A stretch of DNA of 13,633 bases, taken from JBECKQ01 sp040235375 (GTDB lineage Bacteria > Planctomycetota > Phycisphaerae > UBA1845). Below are positions 1 through 7,821 of this stretch, one piece after another. The stretch lies in the NCBI GenBank assembly GCA_040235375.1, contig JBECKQ010000190.1, forward strand, positions 1 through 13,633. The letters run 5' to 3'. Each line of letters starts with the position of its first letter. Position 1 is the stretch's first letter. The translations under genes were made by a program, and so were the position numbers. The notes beneath the pieces were generated by a model. That model ran no database searches. It was not told the origin of the DNA and was given only the letters and a program-made list of their open reading frames with translations.

Positions 1-41
1 GCCTGCTTGACAGTCTGCTTGCTTTGCCGTCTCGTAGCCAT
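1..41 (-). CDS. 5' end of an unidentified gene leaving the window
   Basis: Only the first 13 codons are inside the window, reading MATRRQSKQTVKQ on the minus strand from the ATG at 41. The start is supported by a strong AGGAGG at 49-54, seven bases upstream. The N-terminus is rich in Lys, Arg and Gln and has no signal peptide, so it is unlike the exported proteins nearby and could begin a DNA- or RNA-binding protein. That is only a hint from composition. Its ribosome binding site lies in an inverted repeat, described separately. The product cannot be identified from this much sequence. Confidence 0.6.
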   Translation of the reverse strand, partial: MATRRQSKQTVKQ

Positions 42-44
42 CGG

Positions 45-89
45 GCGTCCTCCTGGAAAGTACTCGTTTTCAAGCACCTGGGAGGATGC
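45..89 (-). promoter_or_regulatory. Inverted repeat covering the ribosome binding site of the leftmost gene
   Basis: On the minus strand GCATCCTCC (89-81) can pair with GGAGGACGC (53-45), giving eight pairs and one A-C mismatch. The second arm contains the AGGAGG of the gene starting at 41. Inside the loop GTGCT and AGTAC can form a further short helix. If it folds, the hairpin hides the ribosome binding site, which would suit translational control. The pairing is visible; the function is inferred. Confidence 0.45.
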
Positions 90-97
90 CCCAACTT

Positions 98-283
98 TCA
101 TTCAATTTCCACAAGATTTGATGCTAACTCGTCGGAAGGTGAAACCCAGACGTCGCTGATTCGACGCGCATCCTCGTAGGCGATCAATTTATGCAGCTGC
201 TGCGCGATTTCCGTGATGGGTAAGCTCACCGTGCGTCGACAGTTCGGTACGGGTCGATCCGCGCGACTTGATGGCATGCCCAC
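98..283 (-). CDS. Doubtful small ORF (61 codons), hypothetical
   Basis: This minus-strand frame opens with GTG at 283, with an ATG two codons later, and ends in TGA at 98, 56 bases before the next gene's ATG at 41. The second half reads like a plausible helical protein (ITEIAQQLHKLIAYEDARR). The first 20 residues are Arg/Pro-rich and look like read-through of non-coding sequence. I see no convincing ribosome binding site before any start. It could be a short gene beginning at an internal GTG, the 3' remnant of a longer gene, or chance. No family is recognised. Confidence 0.28.
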   Translation of the reverse strand: MGMPSSRADRPVPNCRRTVSLPITEIAQQLHKLIAYEDARRISDVWVSPSDELASNLVEIE

Positions 284-302
284 GTTGTAAACTCAAGAGG
301 AT

Positions 303-338
303 CTCAACATCTTGAACCAGCTCTCGTGGACCGGCGCG
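303..338 (-). repeat. Dispersed ~36-bp repeat, copy A
   Basis: Read on the minus strand this copy begins CGCGCCGGTCCACGAGAGC and continues GGTTCAAGATGTTGAG. It matches copy C (12065-12100) at about 29 of 36 positions and copy B (8079-8114) at a similar level. Similarity to B continues at a lower level for perhaps 40 bases beyond. It lies 20 bases past the stop of the minus-strand lamin-tail gene and has the same orientation as that gene. Confidence 0.6.
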
Positions 339-357
339 TTTGCGTGCGACAACCAAC

Positions 358-2694
358 TCACGGGGCCGCAAACGCCTGCTGCAGGAAGGCGAAATCGAAA
401 AGGTCCAGTCGGTCGTTGCCGTCGGTGTCAAAGCAGGCGCAGTTGCCCGGTGCCACGCCAGTCGGACCCCCGAAGCACAGCGAGAAATGCACGAAATCAG
501 ACAAGCCCACGGTGCCGTCACCATTTTGGTCAGGCGGTGCCGGACAGGGTAAGACCGTGATGCCCTCGACGTGGCCGGGAGACCCCACGTCGAACCCGTT
601 GTAGATACCGTTCGTGTCCGCAAGCATCTCGTACGCCCCGTCCACGCCGACGACGGCGCGCGCCCAAGCCAACGGGGAATCATTGGCCACGGCCGTAGCC
701 TGCGACGCGGGCGGGGTGACGTAGATACTCACGCCATCACCGGACGTATTCGTGTCCGGCCAGTCTCCGCCGTTGCCATAATAGACGGCATCGACGATCT
801 GCTTGGTCGGCCCCCCCGGCTTGACGAGACGCAAGTTATCACCCGACAGGTTGCCCAGGTTGAAGCCAACCAGCGCCCCTGCGCTGGTTTCGCCGTTGGT
901 CGTCACTTGTACGACCGCGGCATTCCACGCGGACTGGAATTCGGCGATGACGGAAGCGGAAGGAATGACTGCTACGGCTTCGTTTGGCCCCAGGATGTAT
1001 GAGGGTAGGTCCCCACTTCGAGCACTGTCGTCCTCCAGGTACCACCCGACAAGATCGAGGGGCGCATCGGAAGTATTGAGAATCTCAACCCACTCCGGCG
1101 CCGACGGAAATCCCTCGAACGAGTTGGGGTTGTACATGATCTCCGTCACGGCAACATCCGCACACTGCACGATGAGTTCGATCTCCGCGTCCGGCGAGTA
1201 CAACACCCCGTCCGTCGCCTGGACGGTGAACGAGTCTCGTCCGCAAGCGGTGTCGCTGATGTATCGTAGATTCGTGAATGGTGGCCTGGGTATCAGGTAT
1301 CCGGCACCCGTAACATCGGCCGGCGTAAGCACCTTTTCTGACGTCGCGTCGATGAGCGTGCCATGCGCCGGCAGGGACTTAACGAAAAACAGCAACAAGC
1401 CCAGAAATGGGCGCGTGTTATCGGAAGCCTGAAGCGTAATATCCGCTTCCGCGTCTGTACCCATCACGATCACCATAGACTCAATTGTAGGCGGGAGGTT
1501 GGCGGACAGCGCCCCGATTAAGTAACCAGGGGAACCAATGTCGTTGCCGCCGTATACGCCCGCTGAACTGCTTTGCCGGCGACCGCCAGCAAGGTCGCCA
1601 GGAGCGTGCAGGATCCAGTGGGTGCCGATGTCGTTGCCGCTCCCGGTATAGCTGGAAAGGTCCGTATTGATGGGATAGTCGGCCGGAACCAGAGAAATGC
1701 TGGCCGAGCCGTCATCCGCCGGCCAAGGAGACTGGTCGTCATAGTTGACCGTGTCCATGACGACCGATTCCGCCATCAGGGTGAGGATCTCGTCGTCTGG
1801 CCGCTCCAGACCGTTTGTGTCACACGGCTGATACAAGGAGTTGGCCAACGGAAAATCGTTGGTGTCATTTCCGTCGTTAACAGGCGTGTTGGACAGAGTG
1901 AGGCCGACGATTGCACCGTTAGCCGTTCCGGCGTCCGGCAGAAGTTGAATGACATCCAACAGCCCGGCGATGCCCCACGCGCTCTCGAAGTCCGCCACGG
2001 AGGGCGGATTGCTGCCCGCGTCCGGGATCACCACCACGACATTGCCCGAGCGCAAGACAAACGGCGGAATCGTCCCGCTCCGTTGTGGTGTGCAGAAGTC
2101 CCCGAAGATAACATCCTCGTCCTCGAAGTACCAGCCCCCGATCTCGATATCGGAGTACGTTCGATTGAAGAGTTCGATCCACTCTGCCGGCGACGGTCCG
2201 GATTCGTCCGATCTCGGATTGTACATGATCTCGGAGATGAGCACGTCGCCTGGGGCGGGATGGCGCTTGGGCGCCACCTGCCCGCGAATGTCGCCCGTGG
2301 GGTGCAGCGCCGAATCGATCTGCAGATAAAGCAAGCCTGACTTCAGATCGGCCACCTCGGCCGGCGTCGGCTGCCAGGCGGTGACGGATTGCGCGTCAAG
2401 CGACGAAAGCGCCAAAACGAACGTGCCGTTCGTGTCAAAGTCCCCGCGGTAGACTGCCCCGGCGATCGGAGAGACCACATCATGCTCGACGGCAAGAGTC
2501 ACTTCCGTTTCGGTATCGTTCAAGACGGCGGCCGCCCGACCGACGGCGCTGCTTCCACTCGGCGCCGGGACAACCTGATCGCCATCCAGTTCGAAGCTGT
2601 AGCGCGTAGCGGCCACTGCCAGGGAAGAGGATGTCAAGATCGCCACGAAACAGAACTGAGCAAACCGAATTCGCATTCCCGTCGAGCCCGACAT
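358..2694 (-). CDS. Exported CHRD / lamin-tail domain protein with dockerin-like C-terminus
   Basis: A 778-residue exported modular protein, probably on the cell surface; no enzymatic residues are recognised. I chose the ATG at 2694 because AAGGA at 2701-2705 sits six bases upstream and a clean signal peptide follows (residues 1-28, ending AVA). The frame stays open to 2784, but those extra 30 residues look non-coding. Residues 30-140 resemble a CHRD domain (YSFELDGDQ near the start, HPTGDIRGQV at the end). Two lamin-tail domains follow, near 149-290 and 513-650, each with the signature EIMYNP, then EWIELFN or EWVEILN, then GWY. Between them lies a cadherin-like or Ig-like segment (about 400-512, ending DSFTVQATDG). 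The last 63 residues carry two EF-like calcium loops (DQNGDGTVGLSDF and DTDGNDRLDLFDF), a degenerate dockerin type I module. It is transcribed divergently from the PEP-CTERM gene. Confidence 0.9.
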   Translation of the reverse strand: MSGSTGMRIRFAQFCFVAILTSSSLAVAATRYSFELDGDQVVPAPSGSSAVGRAAAVLNDTETEVTLAVEHDVVSPIAGAVYRGDFDTNGTFVLALSSLDAQSVTAWQPTPAEVADLKSGLLYLQIDSALHPTGDIRGQVAPKRHPAPGDVLISEIMYNPRSDESGPSPAEWIELFNRTYSDIEIGGWYFEDEDVIFGDFCTPQRSGTIPPFVLRSGNVVVVIPDAGSNPPSVADFESAWGIAGLLDVIQLLPDAGTANGAIVGLTLSNTPVNDGNDTNDFPLANSLYQPCDTNGLERPDDEILTLMAESVVMDTVNYDDQSPWPADDGSASISLVPADYPINTDLSSYTGSGNDIGTHWILHAPGDLAGGRRQSSSAGVYGGNDIGSPGYLIGALSANLPPTIESMVIVMGTDAEADITLQASDNTRPFLGLLLFFVKSLPAHGTLIDATSEKVLTPADVTGAGYLIPRPPFTNLRYISDTACGRDSFTVQATDGVLYSPDAEIELIVQCADVAVTEIMYNPNSFEGFPSAPEWVEILNTSDAPLDLVGWYLEDDSARSGDLPSYILGPNEAVAVIPSASVIAEFQSAWNAAVVQVTTNGETSAGALVGFNLGNLSGDNLRLVKPGGPTKQIVDAVYYGNGGDWPDTNTSGDGVSIYVTPPASQATAVANDSPLAWARAVVGVDGAYEMLADTNGIYNGFDVGSPGHVEGITVLPCPAPPDQNGDGTVGLSDFVHFSLCFGGPTGVAPGNCACFDTDGNDRLDLFDFAFLQQAFAAP

Positions 2695-2833
2695 CTTCAA
2701 TCCTTGCTGACTGACTTCGGTTACCGATTGCGCTGACCGATTCGTGGCGGCGTGAGCAGACCTCGGGCCGTGGTGCCGGCCCACCCTACTCCCCCAGATT
2801 CACCGAACTCCGGAATCTCCTGCGGGAACTTTC

Positions 2834-2863
2834 AATCTACAAGCTTTCAGGGGCAGGATTCAA
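2834..2863 (-). promoter_or_regulatory. Candidate promoter of the lamin-tail gene
   Basis: On the minus strand TTGAAT (2863-2858) and TAGATT (2839-2834) are separated by 18 bases, a fair match to a housekeeping-type -35/-10 pair. It would give a leader of roughly 130 bases before the ATG at 2694. The layout mirrors the candidate promoter of the divergent PEP-CTERM gene. This is consensus matching only. Confidence 0.35.
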
Positions 2864-3048
2864 GGCGGAAGCGTCCCGGCCGCAAGATTGAGGGGGAACC
2901 TTAGGCACTGGTGGACGCGCGTGGGGCGGCCACAGGGCCCGAGCTTGCCGTGTCCATTTGTCCCTGGTCCATAAGTCGCTTTTTTCCAATAGCTTAACGC
3001 CCAAGTCGTGAGTCGCTGGTGTGATCTGCGTCCGCATCATATTCCCTC

Positions 3049-3078
3049 TTGACTTGGTCCACTCTGAATGATTAGGCT
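3049..3078 (+). promoter_or_regulatory. Candidate promoter of the PEP-CTERM gene
   Basis: TTGACT (3049-3054) and TAGGCT (3073-3078) are 18 bases apart. Five of six bases fit the -35 consensus, and the key T, A and final T of the -10 are present. Transcription would start near 3085, giving a leader of about 130 bases. It uses the same 18-base spacing as the promoter proposed for the divergent gene. Confidence 0.42.
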
Positions 3079-3094
3079 AGGGGTTCTGGTGGGA

Positions 3095-3179
3095 GCCTCC
3101 GCCAGCGGATGCCGAGGAGTTGCAGAGAGAGGTCGCGCTGCATTTGGCAGCGGGCTTCTCTTTTTTATTTGGCGGTGGC
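3095..3179 (+). promoter_or_regulatory. Structured leader with a terminator-like hairpin before the PEP-CTERM gene
   Basis: Two nested pairings are visible. The inner hairpin has a perfect six-pair apex, CGCTGC (3136-3141) with GCAGCG (3147-3152), around the loop ATTTG. Its lower stem pairs AGAGAGA (3124-3130) with TCTCTTT (3157-3163), and the run TTTATTT follows. The outer helix pairs GCCTCCGCCA (3095-3104) with TGGCGGTGGC (3170-3179), nine of ten positions. No plus-strand gene lies upstream to be terminated, so an attenuator or other leader control fits better than a plain terminator. The pairings are seen; the function is inferred. Confidence 0.5.
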
Positions 3180-3213
3180 CGGGATACGGTGAGCGCTCAC
3201 GAGGGGACCGATC

Positions 3214-3906
3214 ATGAAGCGATATCGCGAAGGTTTGGCTTTCGGCGTCCTTGTTTCTCTTGTCATCGTCGCGCCCGCGCTCGCGGAAATAAGCTATCCG
3301 GACGGTGCTGGCATGGACTTCACATGGCAGAACGCCGAAGACGACAACGGTTACTTCGGCATGCCGGTGGCCTCGACCTCGTCGAATCTGATTTACTTCC
3401 CATTGTCCAGCTTCCTGGCGGAGGCCGATGGCGTGCAGCAATCCGATACCGCTGCCGACCAGCTTCGCATGGACATCACGGCCAATAGCGGCCTGCTTTT
3501 CGAATCGGTCACCTTCGTTGCCCAAGGTACTTACGAGATCGTCGCTGGGCAGATTGGCGACGCTTCCGTTGAGGCTGCGGGGAATGTAACCCTCTCGACG
3601 CTCGCCGGCCAGCCACTGGATGCGGGAGCGGACTCCGCCAGTTACGTCTTTTTCGCGGACGCGCCCACGACAGGTAGTGTGGCATGGGGCGAGACGCTTT
3701 CTGTCACGATTCCATTTTCGAACGTTGTCAGTTCGCTGCACGTGGTAGCGGATCAGCGAAACACGGCCATCGCGGCGGACGGAACATCGAGCATCCTGAC
3801 CAATTTCCAGATAATCGGGATCGAACTCGGTGTACGCATCCCTGAACCGGCGTCCCTCACGCTGCTTCTGGTCGGGGGGCTCTTCGTGATTCGGCGACAG
3901 CGCTAG
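3214..3906 (+). CDS. PEP-CTERM sorting domain protein
   Basis: A 230-residue exported protein with no catalytic motif. The ATG at 3214 has GAGGGG seven bases upstream (3201-3206). A signal peptide covers residues 1 to about 24, cleaved after APALA. The mature part is rich in Ser, Thr, Ala and short hydrophobic stretches and looks all-beta, as many proteins of this class do. The C-terminus (209-230) is a textbook PEP-CTERM tail: PEP, a hydrophobic segment (SLTLLLVGGLFVI), then the basic end RRQR. In this class an exosortase processes the tail as the protein is exported to the cell surface. No exosortase gene lies in the window, so the enzyme must be encoded elsewhere. The next gene starts 144 bases downstream on the same strand with no clear terminator between, so co-transcription is possible. 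Confidence 0.9.
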   Translation: MKRYREGLAFGVLVSLVIVAPALAEISYPDGAGMDFTWQNAEDDNGYFGMPVASTSSNLIYFPLSSFLAEADGVQQSDTAADQLRMDITANSGLLFESVTFVAQGTYEIVAGQIGDASVEAAGNVTLSTLAGQPLDAGADSASYVFFADAPTTGSVAWGETLSVTIPFSNVVSSLHVVADQRNTAIAADGTSSILTNFQIIGIELGVRIPEPASLTLLLVGGLFVIRRQR

Positions 3907-4050
3907 GCTCAGCGGGTCCGATCTTTGATTTTTGGGGCAGGCAGCGCACCGCGAGCATAGCGGCACGGTTGGATCGTGGTCGGGTTGCTGCTCTTGTTCG
4001 CCAGGGAGGGAAAAGGCGTGGGGGGAAATACGGCGCGGAAGGCGCTGGCT

Positions 4051-7000
4051 ATGAAGGTGCGCTCGGGGGGAATCCTTGCTTCGCGGTTTATGCTCGCCGC
4101 GGTCAGCGGTCTCGGCTTGGCGGTGGGCGCGCGGGCTGTACACGCATCGACAGGTCCTGAAAACACTCTGGTTGTCATCGACCCCACCGATCTTGATTCC
4201 CTGGAAATCGGAAATCACTATGTCTGGGCACGGGGGGTCCCCCATTGCAACGTGCTGTACCTTCCCCTCGCGGCGCCGGACTACGCGACCTTCGCCACCG
4301 ATCAGATCGTAACCCTTCTCGCGGAAATCGAGCGACGAGACCTCGCGCCCCAGATCGACGTTCTCGTGACGTCCTCCCAAGCGGTTTATCGTTATCCGCT
4401 GAGCGGTGCGATTTCGGAGACGGCCAGTGTTTGCCCCGGCGGCACCGAGGTTGGCCATGTCTCCCTGACCGCTGCGCTGAGCTTGGCGCCACTGGCGAAC
4501 AAGCTCCTTGCCGGTGACGCCGACGAGTTCTACGGGCTCAACACGACAGACCCAAATCCCTACTACGCCAACACCAATGCGATCCGTCCCTTCGATGCCG
4601 CATCGCGCTGGTGGGGTGGGGAAGTCACCACGCTACCGGTTGGGGAGCGCTCGTACATTGCCGCGATGCTCGGCTACACCGGGCCCGGGGGCAATACCGT
4701 CGATGAGATTCTGGCGATGATCGACCGCAGCGCTGCCGCCGACGCTACCGAACCGGCTGGCACCTTCTACCTGATGAAGACTTCCGACGTCGTCCGGAGC
4801 AGCGTTCGCGATCCGTTCTTTGCCGAGGTCATCAATACCGTCAGCAGCCTGGGTGGTCAGGCAGTTCAGCCGGTGCCTGATGCCGTCTTCCCGTCGGGGG
4901 CGGCGGATTGCCTGGGCATCCTGACGGCATGGCCGGATCCGGATATTGCAGGGGGCTCGTTCTCTTTGTTGCCGGGCGCCTACTGTGACCATCTAACGAG
5001 CTTCGCCGGTGACTTTGACAGTCCTCAGCAGACGAAGCTCTCGGCCTGGATCGCCAAGGGAGCCAGCGCCTCACACGGGACTATCGAAGAACCCTGCCCG
5101 GCCGCGGGAAAATTCCCACATCCGCGCGTGATCGCCGACTACTTCCAAGGGCTTTCAATCGGCGAATCGATCTATCGAAGCCTCGGCTACCTGCCCTTCC
5201 AATCGCTGGTCTATGGAGATCCCCTGACCAATCCCTTCGCGACGCCTCCCCAAGTCGCCGTGGTTGACCTGCCCCCGAATGGAGCGTCTGGGATCTTGAC
5301 GCTCGATGTGGACGCGTCCGCCCAAGCCGTGGATGCCTCCATCGCCCGGCTCGAACTCTACGTGGACGGTCGGCTTGAAGGCGTCGCCCCTCCCGCTGCC
5401 GTGCTCACGCTCGGCACCTGGCAACTGGCGGATGGGCCGCACGAGTTACGTGTCGTCGCCGTCGACGACACTGCTGCCGCTCACCGTGGAAGGTGGTGCG
5501 GGTGGCTCACCACGAACAACTACGGTAAGACTGTGCAGCTGGAATGCACCACCCCGGCAATTGATCTAAACACCGTCGCAGAGTTATGCTTCTCCGCGAC
5601 CGGCGGATCAATCCGCCAGGTAACAATCGTCCACAACGGACGAATCATCGCGACCAGCCGCGCGTCTTCCGGGCGCGTGCATGTGCAAGGTGACGTGTTT
5701 GGACCCGGTACTGTGCAAGTGCAGGCCGACGTGGAATTCACCGACCGGAGCCACGCGGTTAGCGCGCCGGTGACAATTCAAGTCGATCGCGGCGGCGCTT
5801 GCTGTCGAACCGATGGCACTTGTCAGGCACACTCCCAAACGGTGTGCGAACAGAAGTTGGGGGGCTCTTACGGTGGTGACGGCTCGTCATGTTCGACGCA
5901 GAATTGTGCGACCTGTCAGACGGGCGATTTCGATGCCAGTGGCGACGTTGATCTGGCCGACTTTGCGGACCTTCAGAGTTGCCTGGCGGGCTCCAATGGG
6001 ATTCCGGTAACGCCGTACCGTGGCAGCACGTCGGGCGAATCCTGCCTGTGTGCCTTCGATTTCTCGGGCGACGGCGTGCTCGACCAGGCGGACTTCGCTT
6101 CTTTTGTAAGCCAGTTGCGCGGACCTGTTGCGAAGAGTCAGCCTCCACGCGCGTATGCCTACGATATAGCGATTCAAGGGCGTGGTCCCCGAGTGATTGC
6201 CCTGCCCGCGGCGGATTTAAATGGGGACATAGTCAGCATGGAGATTGACGAACTTCCCGCTCAGGCGGTAATCGCCGGCACGGGATCGCAGCGCGTCCTT
6301 CAGGCCGATCCATTCGCCACGGGTGGTGATCAACTCGTGTTTCGCGCGATGGATTCGAACGGTGCTCTGGGCGTCGCCACCATTGGCATCCGCTATGAAT
6401 TGCCCTGGTATATCGACGTTCACGTCGAAGGTCTCGGAGAGCCCAATGCTCTCATCCACGTTGATCCGCCCGATGTGCAAGGCCGCAGCCAGGTTAGGTT
6501 GCCGGCTGACCTGCGGTTTGGCACCATCGGAGACGTGCTGACGCTCACGGCTGAAGATCCGAACGGCGTTAGTCCGTTCGTTCACTGGATTGTTGATGGT
6601 AGTGTTCAACCGGTCGGTAGCGATGCCGTGTCGGTGCCACTGTCGACACCTCGCATCGCGATAGCGACATATCAGCCGAGGCGCATTCTGCAGGTCTGGT
6701 CTAACCGCCCGAACACGGTGATTTCGAATTTCACGCTCGACGTCAATGGCGAAGGTAGTGGTTCGACCCCCTTCGAACGAGTGTACGAAGCGTCTCAAGC
6801 CGATGTGTTGCTCAACGCACCAGGCAGTTCGGGCGGTAAACCATTCCATTGTTGGCGGATCGACGGTATCGACCAGGCTGTAGGCTCAACCTTGGTCTTC
6901 GTTCACTCGATGACCGACAATCACCGCGCCGTGGCGCTGTACAGCCAGATACCCGGCGACTTCGATGCCGATTTCGACTTCGATATGAAGGATCTCGCTG

Positions 7001-7158
7001 CCTTCCAATGCTGCTACAGCGGCCCGAACTCCGCGCCGGGATTCGAGCCCCCTTCCCCGGAGTGTCTCGCCGTCTTCGACGTCGACGGTGCGGACGGCGA
7101 TATCGATAGCACCGATTGGGAAATGCTCCATTCCGAGCACGTCACCGGGCCCTTGTAA
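4051..7158 (+). CDS. TIGR03790-family exported protein with two dockerin-like modules
   Basis: A 1035-residue exported protein. I prefer the ATG at 4051: GGAAGG lies eight bases upstream and a normal signal peptide follows (residues 1 to about 32, ending VHA). A GTG at 3976 is in frame but would bury the signal. Residues about 37-397 match the uncharacterised TIGR03790 family: NTLVVIDPTDLDSLEIGNHY and ARGVPHCN near the start, then SHGTIEEPC (341-349), KFPHP and LVYGDPLTNPF (D390). The biochemical role of that family is not known to me. Two beta-sandwich segments follow (about 400-580), then a Cys cluster beginning GGACCRTDGTC (581-623), a dockerin-like module (625-693, GDFDASGDVDLADFADLQSC), cadherin- or Ig-like segments (about 697-960), and a second, terminal dockerin-like module (968-1035, GDFDADFDFDMKDLAAFQCC). 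Carrying one internal and one terminal dockerin is notable. Confidence 0.9.
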   Translation: MKVRSGGILASRFMLAAVSGLGLAVGARAVHASTGPENTLVVIDPTDLDSLEIGNHYVWARGVPHCNVLYLPLAAPDYATFATDQIVTLLAEIERRDLAPQIDVLVTSSQAVYRYPLSGAISETASVCPGGTEVGHVSLTAALSLAPLANKLLAGDADEFYGLNTTDPNPYYANTNAIRPFDAASRWWGGEVTTLPVGERSYIAAMLGYTGPGGNTVDEILAMIDRSAAADATEPAGTFYLMKTSDVVRSSVRDPFFAEVINTVSSLGGQAVQPVPDAVFPSGAADCLGILTAWPDPDIAGGSFSLLPGAYCDHLTSFAGDFDSPQQTKLSAWIAKGASASHGTIEEPCPAAGKFPHPRVIADYFQGLSIGESIYRSLGYLPFQSLVYGDPLTNPFATPPQVAVVDLPPNGASGILTLDVDASAQAVDASIARLELYVDGRLEGVAPPAAVLTLGTWQLADGPHELRVVAVDDTAAAHRGRWCGWLTTNNYGKTVQLECTTPAIDLNTVAELCFSATGGSIRQVTIVHNGRIIATSRASSGRVHVQGDVFGPGTVQVQADVEFTDRSHAVSAPVTIQVDRGGACCRTDGTCQAHSQTVCEQKLGGSYGGDGSSCSTQNCATCQTGDFDASGDVDLADFADLQSCLAGSNGIPVTPYRGSTSGESCLCAFDFSGDGVLDQADFASFVSQLRGPVAKSQPPRAYAYDIAIQGRGPRVIALPAADLNGDIVSMEIDELPAQAVIAGTGSQRVLQADPFATGGDQLVFRAMDSNGALGVATIGIRYELPWYIDVHVEGLGEPNALIHVDPPDVQGRSQVRLPADLRFGTIGDVLTLTAEDPNGVSPFVHWIVDGSVQPVGSDAVSVPLSTPRIAIATYQPRRILQVWSNRPNTVISNFTLDVNGEGSGSTPFERVYEASQADVLLNAPGSSGGKPFHCWRIDGIDQAVGSTLVFVHSMTDNHRAVALYSQIPGDFDADFDFDMKDLAAFQCCYSGPNSAPGFEPPSPECLAVFDVDGADGDIDSTDWEMLHSEHVTGPL

Positions 7159-7320
7159 CCGTTCGTAAAAGATTGACCCACCTTTGAGCTCCAGATTAGC
7201 GGGGGCCCGCTCGGCACCTAGCGGGTACGCCTCCCGGGTTATGAGCGGATTCTGCCCGTTAACGTAAATCCTGCTCACGCCCGTAATTACCGCTGTTGAC
7301 TGGCTTTAGGGGATTTTCCC

Positions 7321-7385
7321 TTGTGCCCCAAGCATAGTCATTTTCACCATGTTTGTCGCCGGAGCGGGCACAAAAACGGGCACAA
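7321..7385. repeat. Cluster of three GGGCACAA boxes, one inverted
   Basis: TTGTGCCC at 7321-7328 is the inverse of GGGCACAA at 7366-7373 and 7378-7385. The two direct copies extend to CGGGCACAA and lie 12 bases apart. Such spacing can mark an operator or a recombinase-binding region. No neighbouring recombinase gene supports that here. Confidence 0.4.
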
Positions 7386-7518
7386 TTTCTGGGTCGGTAG
7401 GGCGTGACTGCAGCTCATCCGGAGTGTCGTATTCGCGCGGTAGGAGAGTCCGTGATAGTGCTCGCGCGCATCGACAGTAGGGGAGTGGCGGCGGGGCTGT
7501 CGCCGCTCTGCGAGTGGG

Positions 7519-7532
7519 GGTCCAAAATGTCG
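7519..7532 (+). repeat. Partial copy D of the dispersed repeat
   Basis: GGTCCAAAATGTCG is identical to the core of copy B, which lies on the opposite strand at 8088-8101. Copies D and B therefore face each other across about 570 bases that contain the small minus-strand gene. A single 14-base match could occur by chance in a window this size, so the link rests on similarity to the wider repeat family. Confidence 0.35.
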
Positions 7533-7554
7533 GGCCGTTCTCAGTTCCGTCGTT

Positions 7555-7821
7555 TCAACGGTTCATGTCCGAGGGGCACATGTCATGCTGCGTTGGTTCT
7601 ACGTCGCTCTTCACCTCCCCGCTGAAGCGGGCGCTGCACGTCGGGACGCCCGCATCCGGTTCGTCAAGGCCCAAGTCGATATACTCCGCTGCAAGCTCGG
7701 TGGCAACCGTGTTATTCCGAGCCCGGATGATCGCGCCCGCCTGTTGCCGATCGGCCGATAGCTCGACCACGACGTGGCCGACGCGGTCGTCGTCAGACCG
7801 AAGACGCATCAGCCGGACCAT
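7555..7821 (-). CDS. Putative small ribbon-helix-helix protein
   Basis: An 88-residue protein. The ATG at 7821 has GGAG (7829-7832) seven bases upstream. The same frame is open to 8007, but the added N-terminus is Arg/Ser-rich and lacks a start signal. Residues about 14-45 have the layout of a ribbon-helix-helix (MetJ/Arc/CopG type) fold: a short strand (HVVVELS), helix A (ADRQQAGAIIRAR), a turn (NNT) and helix B (VATELAAEYIDLGL). Proteins of this fold usually act as dimeric DNA-binding repressors, often antitoxins. The C-terminal 40 residues are polar and probably disordered. No toxin-like partner is visible. The family call comes from pattern only; it could also be an unrelated small protein or a gene remnant. 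Confidence 0.45.
   Translation of the reverse strand: MVRLMRLRSDDDRVGHVVVELSADRQQAGAIIRARNNTVATELAAEYIDLGLDEPDAGVPTCSARFSGEVKSDVEPTQHDMCPSDMNR

Larger units (their letters stand above)
2695..3213. other. Divergent intergenic region
   Basis: About 520 bases separate two divergent exported-protein genes. I see a candidate promoter for each side and a structured leader on the plus side. The short minus-strand frame at 2837-3040 has no ribosome binding site or recognisable domain, and I take it as chance. Confidence 0.6.
7159..7554. other. Intergenic region downstream of the TIGR03790 gene
   Basis: No gene is supported here. AGCGGG and CCCGCT adjoin near 7190-7206, but no T-run follows, so I do not call a terminator. 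The stretch holds a cluster of GGGCACAA boxes (7321-7385) and the partial repeat copy D (7519-7532). The plus-strand frames at 7404-7625 and 7514-7840 lack a ribosome binding site and any recognisable domain. Confidence 0.5.

Noticed and set aside
303..338. Repeat copies as remnants of a shared protein C-terminus (reading DLNILNQLSW-like on the opposite strand)
   Set aside because: The three copies do read alike in one frame, but substitutions fall at all codon positions and copy A has a stop just upstream, so coding selection is not supported.
3146..3160. Sigma-54-like promoter (TGGCAG with TTCT)
   Set aside because: The essential GC of the -12 element is absent, and the site lies inside the leader hairpin.
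3037..4458. 473-codon minus-strand open frame
   Set aside because: It runs antisense across the PEP-CTERM gene and the start of the TIGR03790 gene, is heavy in Arg/Pro/His, and has no domain; it is a shadow of GC-rich coding sequence.
7190..7206. Terminator after the TIGR03790 gene
   Set aside because: AGCGGG/CCCGCT leaves almost no loop and no T-run follows.
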